From Candidatus Nealsonbacteria bacterium CG01_land_8_20_14_3_00_12 (GTDB lineage Bacteria > Patescibacteriota > Minisyncoccia > Minisyncoccales > PETJ01): a stretch of 5,621 bases of DNA. The first letter of the stretch is position 1; each line of letters opens with the position of its first letter. The notes beneath the pieces are model-generated. The model saw nothing but the letters and a program-made list of their open reading frames with translations, was not told where the DNA came from and made no database searches. Shown piece after piece: positions 1 through 5,124 of the stretch. The stretch is from assembly GCA_002781125.1 (NCBI GenBank), contig PETJ01000038.1:1-5621 (forward strand). Reading direction: 5' to 3'. The position numbers were made by a program, and so were the translations under genes.

Positions 1-50
1 AAACTGGATTGCTTCGGTCGCCCGCCAAAAGCTGGCTCCCTCGCAATGAC
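1..50. repeat. Right part of a REP-like dispersed repeat
   Basis: This GC-rich stretch stands out from the AT-rich surroundings. It has ATTGC at 8-12 and the inverted copy GCAAT at 43-47, with an internal GCCA/TGGC stem (24-27 with 33-36) around a 5-nt loop. The layout, with CTCGCAATGAC at one edge and GGATTGCTTCG at the other, resembles the short palindromic repeats seen many times in several bacterial genomes, including candidate-phyla genomes; that link is from memory. Only one copy lies in this window, so the repetitive nature is inferred. Confidence 0.5.
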
Positions 51-90
51 AAAGCGTAAACAGCGCTATGAATTCTTACAATTGAAGTTA

Positions 91-522
91 ATGATTTTGA
101 GCAAAAAACAAAAGCAGGAAATTCAAGGGATTGGGGAAAGGCATAATCTTAAATTGCTCTTACTCCATGGTTCCTATGCGTCTGGCAATGGAAGAATTGG
201 CAGCGATTTGGACATTGCTGTTTTGGGTAAAAAACCGATTGAGTTTAAAGAACTTTTAGATATTCATGGAGAATTAGGAAAAATTTTAGGCGACAATCGT
301 GAACGGGAATTAGATTTAAAGTCGCTTCATCAAGCCAATCCCCTTTTTGATTATCAAGTCGCTCAAAATAGCCAGCTTCTTTACGGTGATTTAATGGATT
401 ATAATGAATTTAGGGCTTATGGTTTCAGGAGATTTTATGACAGCAAGGATTTATTTAAATTGGAAAAAGCCCTGATTTATAAATTCCAGAACTATCTTAA
501 CAAAAAATATGTTCATGCTTGA
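91..522 (+). CDS. mntA: MntA-like nucleotidyltransferase, antitoxin of a HepT/MntA system
   Basis: Predicted minimal nucleotidyltransferase of 143 residues. The family signature GSx10DxD is complete: Gly27-Ser28 in HGSYASG, then Asp39 and Asp41 in SDLDIAVL. Asp75 in RELDL is the likely third metal-binding acid. Characterised MntA antitoxins add AMP from ATP to a tyrosine of the partner HEPN toxin and so silence it; this role is transferred by family and by the adjacent partner. I chose ATG 91 because family members begin with a short helix before the Gly-Ser loop. An in-frame ATG at 46 would add 15 residues but lies in the edge of the upstream repeat. Neither start has a Shine-Dalgarno sequence. 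A TACAAT hexamer at 77-82 could be a -10 element, but I see no matching -35. The 3' end overlaps the toxin gene by 14 bp, implying one transcript and coupled translation. Confidence 0.85.
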   Translation: MILSKKQKQEIQGIGERHNLKLLLLHGSYASGNGRIGSDLDIAVLGKKPIEFKELLDIHGELGKILGDNRERELDLKSLHQANPLFDYQVAQNSQLLYGDLMDYNEFRAYGFRRFYDSKDLFKLEKALIYKFQNYLNKKYVHA

Positions 523-943
523 TACCGCTTTCATTCAAAGAAAAATTAAACTCATACAGGAAGATTTAGCTAAATTAGAAAGTTTGACAAGTTATAGTTT
601 TGATGAAATTGCAAAAGATTTTGTTAAACTTGGCGCTGTTGAAAGATATTTGGAGAAAATTATTACTCGCGCCATTGATATCAATAGTCATATTATTGCT
701 GAATTGGGGAAAGGGGACGAATCAGTTAGGGGTTACGAGGATACTTTTCATGTTTTGGCTGATTTGGGTGTTTATGGCAAGGATTTCGCCGCAAAGGTTG
801 CGCCCAGCGCCGGTTTAAGGAATCGCTTGGTTCATGAATACAATGGTACTGATTTGGAAATTATCTATAAATCAGTTAGCGACGCAATAACCCAATACAC
901 AAAATACTGCGACTGTGTTTTAAGGTTTAGAGAAAAAAATTAA
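509..943 (+). CDS. hepT: HepT-like HEPN-domain RNase toxin (DUF86)
   Basis: A 144-residue all-helical HEPN protein of the DUF86/HepT family, about the usual length. The HEPN RNase motif Rx4HxY is intact in LRNRLVHEY, with Arg104, His109 and Tyr111. In studied systems Arg and His cut RNA (tRNA in at least one case) and the Tyr is the site AMPylated by MntA. The helix around residues 45-63 (ERYLEKIITRAIDINSHII) matches the typical HEPN helix of this family. The gene starts inside the end of mntA, in the usual antitoxin-first order. ATG 515, two codons in, is an equally possible start; no Shine-Dalgarno sequence precedes either, so translation probably depends on ribosomes finishing mntA. Catalytic residues are intact, so the toxin is probably functional. 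The RNA target cannot be read from sequence. Confidence 0.87.
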   Translation: MFMLDTAFIQRKIKLIQEDLAKLESLTSYSFDEIAKDFVKLGAVERYLEKIITRAIDINSHIIAELGKGDESVRGYEDTFHVLADLGVYGKDFAAKVAPSAGLRNRLVHEYNGTDLEIIYKSVSDAITQYTKYCDCVLRFREKN

Positions 944-951
944 GAGCGTTG

Positions 952-980
952 TTTACACTATCCTAAGACAATAATACATT
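952..980 (+). promoter_or_regulatory. Possible upstream promoter of the response-regulator operon
   Basis: TTTACA (952-957, 5 of 6 to the -35 consensus), a 17-nt spacer and TACATT (975-980, 4 of 6 to the -10 consensus) would start transcription near 987. It lies in the 80-nt gap after hepT and upstream of a better promoter. It is a pattern match only. Confidence 0.3.
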
Positions 981-987
981 ATCCCCA

Positions 988-1017
988 TTGACAACAAAAA
1001 ACGGTTTGGCCCATAAT
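988..1017 (+). promoter_or_regulatory. Sigma70-like promoter of the response regulator-plsC operon
   Basis: A perfect TTGACA -35 (988-993), an 18-nt spacer and CATAAT -10 (1012-1017, 5 of 6). The expected transcription start, about 7 nt beyond the -10, coincides with ATG 1024, so the mRNA may be leaderless. No Shine-Dalgarno sequence is present, which agrees. Confidence 0.6.
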
Positions 1018-1023
1018 AAATGT

Positions 1024-1413
1024 ATGGATAAGCAAAAGAAAAAAATAGTCATTATTGACGATGAACTCTCGTTTTTAAATATTTTCTCTGCGGTTTTAGA
1101 GAAAGCCGGTTTTGAAGTGAGGGGATTTTCAAATCCCAAAGAGGCTTTAATGAAGATGATGGAAGAGAAGCCAGATTTAATTCTTTTAGATGTTTCTATG
1201 CCGGATATGGATGGATTCCAGGTTTTTGAATATCTCAAAAGAGATTTTAAAGAGAAAACGCCTAAAATCGTTTTTTTAACTAATTTAGGCGAAACAGTGG
1301 CCGGGGACTCAATAGACCAACAATACGTTAAAGATATCGGCGCTCAAGGATATATCAGAAAAACCGATGATTTAGATAAGGATGTTCAAAAGATAAAGGA
1401 ATTGTTGGGATGA
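1024..1413 (+). CDS. Single-domain response regulator (receiver protein)
   Basis: A 129-residue CheY-like receiver with no output domain. The acidic pocket is Asp12-Asp13 (IVIIDDE), the phosphorylation site is Asp56 in DLILLDVSMPDMDG, the conserved switch Thr is Thr86 (VFLTN), and the conserved Lys is Lys113 (GYIRKTDD). Tyr110 occupies the usual aromatic switch position. Lys113 is followed by Thr rather than the usual Pro. Such proteins accept phosphate from a histidine kinase and act through protein contacts; no kinase is in the window, so partner and output are unknown. ATG 1024 is chosen over an in-frame TTG at 988 because that TTG belongs to a perfect -35 box and the extra 12 residues precede the normal start of the fold. 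The stop overlaps the plsC start (ATGA), so the two are co-expressed. Confidence 0.85.
   Translation: MDKQKKKIVIIDDELSFLNIFSAVLEKAGFEVRGFSNPKEALMKMMEEKPDLILLDVSMPDMDGFQVFEYLKRDFKEKTPKIVFLTNLGETVAGDSIDQQYVKDIGAQGYIRKTDDLDKDVQKIKELLG
1395..1400 (+). promoter_or_regulatory. Shine-Dalgarno sequence for plsC
   Basis: AAAGGA lies 9 nt before ATG 1410, inside the end of the response-regulator gene. It is the only convincing ribosome binding site in the window and supports this plsC start. Confidence 0.6.
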
Positions 1414-2093
1414 TTCCTAAACTTATCCAGCAAATTACTTATTGGCCGACCTATCTAATTTTAAAAACGTTTTTCAGATATCAAGCTGAAGCGCGGGAAA
1501 ACTTAAAAGGGCTTGAGGATAGGTCGGTTATTTTTGCTTCTAATCACGCTTCTTATATTGATGGTCCGATTTCTGCCGCAGCCATGCCCAGAAAGGGATT
1601 TACGCCGAAAAATTTTTTTCCCGTTAGATTTCTGGCGTTGAAAAAATATTACCATTTAAAAACTAACCTCTTTCCCTTTCCTCTGAATTTATTTACTACT
1701 TTATACGCGCGGCTGAACGGTTCAATTCCGGTTGTCAAGGGAAGAGGGGATTTAGAGACAGCGCTGACTGAACCAATAAGAGCTTTAAAAGAACAAAAAG
1801 CCGTTAAATTGTGGATTTATCCCGAGGGCAAGATAACCAAACACGGCAAGCTTCAGCCGGGCAAGCGCGGCGCGGCTTATCTTCATTTTAAAACCGGCGC
1901 GCCGATTGTGCTGGTCGGAATTATCGGCAATTACAGGATGTTTGCGCCGGCAAATTTCATCAGATTTTTACTCGGTTTTAAAAAATTAAAAGTAAGAATC
2001 GGAAAACCGATTTATTCATTAGGGAATATTTCCTTAGAAGAGGGAACGAAAAAAGTAATGAAAGCAATAGAAAATCTTATTAGAATACCTTAG
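1410..2093 (+). CDS. plsC: PlsC-type 1-acyl-sn-glycerol-3-phosphate acyltransferase
   Basis: A 227-residue glycerolipid acyltransferase that would add the second acyl chain to lysophosphatidate, giving phosphatidate at the inner membrane face. The family blocks appear in order: NHASYID with catalytic His46 and Asp51 (Hx4D); GSIPVVKGRG (104-113), a glycerol-phosphate-binding block; YPEGKIT (137-143), the counterpart of FPEGTR; and GAPIVLVGI (163-171) with the conserved Pro. Length is normal for the short bacterial forms. Hydrophobic stretches near 8-22 and 86-99 could sit in the membrane. The exact acyl acceptor is not certain, since this superfamily also acylates other lysolipids. The gene is translationally coupled to the upstream receiver. 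The stop is TAG, and a 37-bp repeat begins at the next base. Confidence 0.88.
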   Translation: MIPKLIQQITYWPTYLILKTFFRYQAEARENLKGLEDRSVIFASNHASYIDGPISAAAMPRKGFTPKNFFPVRFLALKKYYHLKTNLFPFPLNLFTTLYARLNGSIPVVKGRGDLETALTEPIRALKEQKAVKLWIYPEGKITKHGKLQPGKRGAAYLHFKTGAPIVLVGIIGNYRMFAPANFIRFLLGFKKLKVRIGKPIYSLGNISLEEGTKKVMKAIENLIRIP

Positions 2094-2130
2094 TCCCACC
2101 AAATTTCTCTGATTTTGGCTATTTTTGTTG
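2094..2130 (+). repeat. 37-bp direct repeat, copy 1
   Basis: It begins TCCCACCAAATT and ends ATTTTTGTTG, and matches 2370-2406 at 36 of 37 bases; the only difference is G2117 versus A2393. It starts at the base after the plsC stop. Read in the plsC frame it would encode SHQISLILAIFV, the same peptide as copy 2 in the small membrane gene, and it continues open to a TGA at 2151-2153. Confidence 0.9.
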
Positions 2131-2149
2131 TTTGCCTAGTTTTGCTATC

Positions 2150-2178
2150 TTGACTTTTGCTTTTGCGGGGCGTATATT
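2150..2178 (+). promoter_or_regulatory. Strong sigma70-like promoter in the intergenic block
   Basis: TTGACT (2150-2155, 5 of 6), an optimal 17-nt spacer and TATATT (2173-2178, 5 of 6). Transcription would start near 2185. It lies 57 bp after plsC and about 75 bp ahead of an intrinsic terminator, so it would make either a short RNA or a leader for the membrane peptide and NUDIX genes downstream. Confidence 0.6.
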
Positions 2179-2184
2179 TTAAAA

Positions 2185-2277
2185 AATGATTAAGATGCCC
2201 GACAACAAAAAATTATTAACCGATTTAAACGGTCAGATATTTTTTTGTGTCAAAAGCGCCATTTTCGGCGCTTTTTT
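2185..2277 (+). ncRNA. Candidate small RNA or attenuated leader, about 93 nt
   Basis: The segment is bounded by a strong promoter and an intrinsic terminator. Within it are a weak 4-bp hairpin (ACCG 2219-2222 with CGGT 2230-2233) followed by an AT-rich tract, then the terminator stem. I do not recognise a known RNA family. A 42-codon reading frame starts at ATG 2186 but runs through the terminator, so I favour RNA over protein. Read-through would turn it into the leader of the genes from 2319 onward. Confidence 0.3.
2252..2277 (+). terminator. Rho-independent terminator
   Basis: A 9-bp stem, AAAAGCGCC (2252-2260) with GGCGCTTTT (2267-2275), and a 6-nt loop ATTTTC, run into six T residues (2272-2277). 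It would end transcripts from plsC and from the promoter at 2150. The A-run on the left could give weaker termination from the other strand, but no gene there needs it. Confidence 0.85.
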
Positions 2278-2318
2278 GGTGAAAAAAATGACTGGAGTTC
2301 AAAAGAAGATATGAGTTT

Positions 2319-2453
2319 ATGAGACTAAGCATCGTAAGATTAATTTTCGGCAAATTTTTCATCTTTTTATCCCACCAAATTTCTCTGATTTTAGCTATTT
2401 TTGTTGGACTTAATTTTTGCTTTGTTTATGCTTTTTTGAAGTATGGAAGATAA
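2319..2453 (+). CDS. Putative small single-pass membrane peptide, 44 aa
   Basis: An open frame of 44 codons with a short basic N-terminus (Arg2, Arg7, Lys12), a long hydrophobic stretch at about residues 13-40 including SHQISLILAIFVGLNF, and a basic end (Lys41, Arg44). This pattern fits a single transmembrane helix with its N-terminus in the cytoplasm. The stop TAA overlaps the start of the NUDIX gene by 11 bp, an arrangement typical of coupled genes. AGAAG at 2304-2308, 10 nt upstream, is a weak ribosome binding site. Residues 18-29 fall in repeat copy 2. I do not recognise the family. AT-rich DNA can give hydrophobic frames by chance, so the call rests on the overlap, the charge pattern and the uninterrupted frame. 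Confidence 0.4.
   Translation: MRLSIVRLIFGKFFIFLSHQISLILAIFVGLNFCFVYAFLKYGR
2370..2406 (+). repeat. 37-bp direct repeat, copy 2
   Basis: It is the partner of copy 1 at 2094-2130, 276 bp downstream, with one mismatch. It lies within the putative membrane-peptide gene, where the mismatch is a synonymous Leu codon change (TTA for TTG). Both copies are followed by related T-rich sequence containing GACTT and a TTGCTTT-like stretch. Confidence 0.9.
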
Positions 2454-2883
2454 AGAAGCTGTCAAAAAAGAAGAATTGGATAACTTTATCAATTTGGGTG
2501 TAGTTTTCAACAAGAAAAGAGAAGTTTTAATGATTCGTCGGAAAAAAATAGAAACAGGTCACGACGGTTCGATTCTTGAATGGGCTTTTCCAGCTGGCAA
2601 ACAACGATACGATGAGACCAGAAACGATTGCGTAAAACGAGAGATATTAGCAGAGACCGGCTACGAAGTTAATCCTATCAGAGAAATATCAATGAGGGTC
2701 CACCCTCAATTTCACATTTTTATTGTTTATCATCTCTGTGATTTAGTTTCTCCAAAACCAGTAGCTCAACCGATGGAACCCCATGAAGTGGCTGAAATTA
2801 GATGGGTAAAAATAGAAGAAATTCAAAATTTAATCACTACGGACCTTGACCCCTTAGTCAAAAAAGAAATTGAAGCGTTGTGA
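2443..2883 (+). CDS. NUDIX hydrolase
   Basis: A 146-residue protein with a single NUDIX fold. NUDIX enzymes split nucleoside diphosphates linked to another group, using Mg2+ or Mn2+. The box Gx5Ex7REUxEExGU reads Gly52, Glu58, Arg66, Glu67, then ILAETGY to Tyr74. Glu67 and Glu71 are kept, but the first Glu of the EE pair is Ala70, so one metal ligand is missing. WAFPAGK (47-53) leads into the box in the usual way, and EIRWVKIEEI (118-127) is the common C-terminal motif. The substrate cannot be told: 8-oxo-dGTP, other nucleotides or ADP-ribose are all possible. The start overlaps the end of the small membrane frame and has only a weak GAAG before it. A weak promoter (TTGGAC, 17 nt, TATGCT; 2404-2432) is conceivable. 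Confidence 0.87.
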   Translation: MEDKEAVKKEELDNFINLGVVFNKKREVLMIRRKKIETGHDGSILEWAFPAGKQRYDETRNDCVKREILAETGYEVNPIREISMRVHPQFHIFIVYHLCDLVSPKPVAQPMEPHEVAEIRWVKIEEIQNLITTDLDPLVKKEIEAL

Positions 2884-2900
2884 AATTTAACATCTAGAAT
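2870..2900 (+). promoter_or_regulatory. Possible promoter of the sufS-cysK-sufE cluster
   Basis: TTGAAG (2870-2875, 4 of 6), a 19-nt spacer and TAGAAT (2895-2900, 5 of 6). The -10 ends 6 nt before ATG 2907, predicting a leaderless mRNA. No Shine-Dalgarno sequence precedes the ATG. The spacer is long and the -35 weak, so co-transcription from the NUDIX gene 23 bp upstream is the alternative. Confidence 0.35.
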
Positions 2901-2906
2901 TATAAA

Positions 2907-4157
2907 ATGTCCGAAACAAAAAAAAGTCATAAAATATTGGATTTTGATGTAATAAAAATAAGGAATGATTTTCCGGTACTTAACCAGAAAATTTACGGGA
3001 AACCTCTTATTTATTTTGATAATGCGGCCACCACCCAGAAACCTAGAGTTGTTATAGATGTTATAAACAAATTACTTTCCGAGCATAACAGTAATGTTCA
3101 CAGGGGGGTTCATTATCTAAGCGACCAAATGACTGAAATGTATGAATCAGCCAGAAAAAAGGTTCAGAATTTTCTCAATGCTAAACATGCTCATGAAATA
3201 ATTTTTACCAAGGGCGTTACGGATTCTATCAACGCGGTAGCTTTTTCTTTCGGAGAATTATTAGTAAAAGAAAACGATGAGATTATTATATCTGAAATGG
3301 AGCATCATAGTAATATTGTTCCCTGGCAGATGCTTTGTAAGCGAAAAGGCGCCGGGCTTAGAGTAATTCCTTTCAATGATAGGGGCGAATTATTGTTAGA
3401 TGAATATAAAAAATTGATTAATTCAAAAACAAAATTAGTAGCCATTGTTCATGCTTCAAATTCGCTTGGCACTGTTAATCCGGTTAAAAAAATTGTGGCC
3501 ATTGCTCATGAAAATAATATCCCTGTCCTAATAGATGGAGCCCAGGCGATTCAACACGAAAGTGTTAATGTTCAGGATATGGATTGCGACTTTTATGCCT
3601 TTTCCGGGCATAAAATATATGGGCCCACAGGAACAGGAATTTTATACGGAAAAGAGCGCTGGTTGCGGGAAATGCCTCCCTACCAAGGCGGCGGAGATAT
3701 GATTGAACAGGTAACTTTTGAGCATACCACTTACGATGATTTACCGGCTAAATTTGAAGCTGGCACTCCTAATTACATCGGTGCCATTGGATTGGGTGTA
3801 GTGCTGGATTATCTAACGAATATAGGATTAGATAATATTAAAAATTATGAAAAAAAGTTATTGAATTATGGAATGGCTAAACTTACGGTCATAAACGGGC
3901 TGAAATTATACGGCACCGCCAGAAACAAAACTTGTATTTTTTCTTTTTTATTGGATGATATTCATTCTTATGATGTCGGAATGTTTTTAGATAGAATGGG
4001 TATCGCGGTGCGCACCGGCCATTTCTGCACTCAGCCTCTTTGGGACCACTATAAAGTTGAAGGTGCGGTTAGAGCCTCTTTGGCTTTCTATAACACCTTT
4101 GAGGAAATAGATTCTTTATGTGAAGCATTAAAGGAAATTCAAAAAATGTTCAGTTAA
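2907..4157 (+). CDS. sufS: Cysteine desulfurase SufS
   Basis: A 416-residue PLP enzyme that converts L-cysteine to L-alanine and holds the sulfur as a persulfide for Fe-S cluster assembly. It aligns with E. coli SufS with a constant offset of about 10 residues. The PLP lysine is Lys236 in FSGHKIYGPTG, the PLP-stacking His is His133 in MEHHSNIVPW, Asp210 and Gln213 lie in IDGAQ, the catalytic Cys is Cys374 in RTGHFCTQP, and the substrate-carboxylate Arg is Arg389. The short RTGHFC loop marks group II (SufS-like) rather than IscS, and such enzymes need a SufE or SufU partner; a sufE lies two genes downstream. The N-terminus ILDFDVIKIRNDFPVL is standard, which supports this start. It probably acts in the cytoplasm. 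No SufB, SufC or SufD is in the window. Confidence 0.95.
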   Translation: MSETKKSHKILDFDVIKIRNDFPVLNQKIYGKPLIYFDNAATTQKPRVVIDVINKLLSEHNSNVHRGVHYLSDQMTEMYESARKKVQNFLNAKHAHEIIFTKGVTDSINAVAFSFGELLVKENDEIIISEMEHHSNIVPWQMLCKRKGAGLRVIPFNDRGELLLDEYKKLINSKTKLVAIVHASNSLGTVNPVKKIVAIAHENNIPVLIDGAQAIQHESVNVQDMDCDFYAFSGHKIYGPTGTGILYGKERWLREMPPYQGGGDMIEQVTFEHTTYDDLPAKFEAGTPNYIGAIGLGVVLDYLTNIGLDNIKNYEKKLLNYGMAKLTVINGLKLYGTARNKTCIFSFLLDDIHSYDVGMFLDRMGIAVRTGHFCTQPLWDHYKVEGAVRASLAFYNTFEEIDSLCEALKEIQKMFS

Positions 4158-4194
4158 TGACATTTTGAGTAATAACCAAGTTCTCAATCATCTT

Positions 4195-5094
4195 ATGATA
4201 TTCGAAAATATTTTAGAAACCATAGGTAATACTCCTCTTGTTAAGATAAATAGATTAAATCCCAATAAAAATGTTGCTATTTATGCTAAAATTGAAGGAT
4301 TTAATCCTACTGGCAGTATAAAAGACAGAATAGCTTTAAAAATGATTGAGCAAGCGGAGACAGAAGGTTTATTGGTAAAGGGAAAAACAATAATTGAACC
4401 GACATCTGGAAATACAGGTATTGGATTAGCAATGATTGGAGTAGTAAAAGGGTATGACGTAGAGATTGTGATGAGCAAAGCAGTATCTATTGAAAGAATA
4501 AAAATGATTGAGTCTTTTGGCGCAAAAGTTACATTAACCGATGCAAAATTGGGAACTGATGGCGCAATAACTAAAGCAAGAAATCTTGTTAAAACAAATC
4601 CTAAAAAATATTTTATGCCGGATCAATTTTCAAACAAATATAACAAGATCGCGCATTATAAAACAACAGGTGAAGAAATTTGGAAACAAACAAGTGGTAA
4701 AATTGACTATTTCGTTTCTGCGATAGGAACCTCGGGCACAATTATGGGAGTAGGGAAAGCCCTTAAAGAAAACAACCCCAAAATAAAAATTGTTTGTGCC
4801 CATCCAGTAAAAGGTCATTATATACAAGGATTAAAAAACATGGAAGAAGCAATAGTGCCGTCAATTTACGACCCTTCAAAAATTGATGAAACAATAATGG
4901 TTGAAACGGAAGATGCGTATAAAATGGCAAGACAAATCATAAAAAAAGAAGGAATTTTTATTGGAATGAGCAGCGGAGCGGCTATGTATGCGGCGCTTGA
5001 AGTTGCCAAAAAGATAAAATCAGGAACGATTGTAGTCATCTTTCCGGATAGGGGAGAAAAATATTTAAGTACTAATTTATTTAATGAAAAATAA
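4195..5094 (+). CDS. cysK: Cysteine synthase (O-acetylserine or O-phosphoserine sulfhydrylase)
   Basis: A 299-residue fold-type II PLP enzyme that makes L-cysteine by replacing the leaving group of an activated serine with sulfide. The PLP lysine is Lys43 in NPTGSIKDR, the substrate loop is TSGNT (70-74), the phosphate-binding loop is GTSGT (178-182), and Ser260 in GMSSGAA would contact the pyridine nitrogen. The close is FPDRGEKYLST. The segment 203-227 (HPVKGHYIQGLKNMEEAIVP onward) lacks the longer loop of typical CysK and looks more like CysM of Mycobacterium tuberculosis, which uses O-phosphoserine; the cysK symbol is therefore tentative. ATG 4195 is chosen because MIFENILETIGNTPL is the canonical start; a TTG at 4165 would add 10 atypical residues. 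It lies 37 bp after sufS and 30 bp before sufE, so it probably supplies cysteine to the desulfurase. Confidence 0.9.
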   Translation: MIFENILETIGNTPLVKINRLNPNKNVAIYAKIEGFNPTGSIKDRIALKMIEQAETEGLLVKGKTIIEPTSGNTGIGLAMIGVVKGYDVEIVMSKAVSIERIKMIESFGAKVTLTDAKLGTDGAITKARNLVKTNPKKYFMPDQFSNKYNKIAHYKTTGEEIWKQTSGKIDYFVSAIGTSGTIMGVGKALKENNPKIKIVCAHPVKGHYIQGLKNMEEAIVPSIYDPSKIDETIMVETEDAYKMARQIIKKEGIFIGMSSGAAMYAALEVAKKIKSGTIVVIFPDRGEKYLSTNLFNEK

Positions 5095-5124
5095 AAGTTT
5101 TGAAGATATAAGTATGTAAATAAA

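Noticed and set aside
600..818. Reading frame of 72 codons within hepT
   Set aside because: It is in another frame wholly inside a well-supported gene, with no motif.
988..1023. TTG 988 as start of the response regulator
   Set aside because: TTGACA there is a perfect -35 box, and the receiver fold begins normally from ATG 1024.
963..1238. Minus-strand frame across the response-regulator promoter and N-terminal half
   Set aside because: It is antisense to a clear receiver domain and shows no family motif.
2186..2314. A 42-codon frame beginning MIKMPDNKK, with ATG 7 nt after the TATATT box
   Set aside because: It runs through the strong terminator stem at 2252-2277, and the peptide shows no recognisable pattern. 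A terminator inside a gene is unlikely, so the segment is treated as an RNA candidate. The leaderless-like spacing means it is not fully excluded.
2094..2406. CRISPR-like array from the two direct repeats
   Set aside because: There are only two copies, 239 bp of unique sequence between them, no further regular spacing and no cas genes.
4165..4194. TTG 4165 as start of the cysteine synthase
   Set aside because: The 10 extra residues do not match the family, while MIFENILETIGNTPL from ATG 4195 is the standard start.
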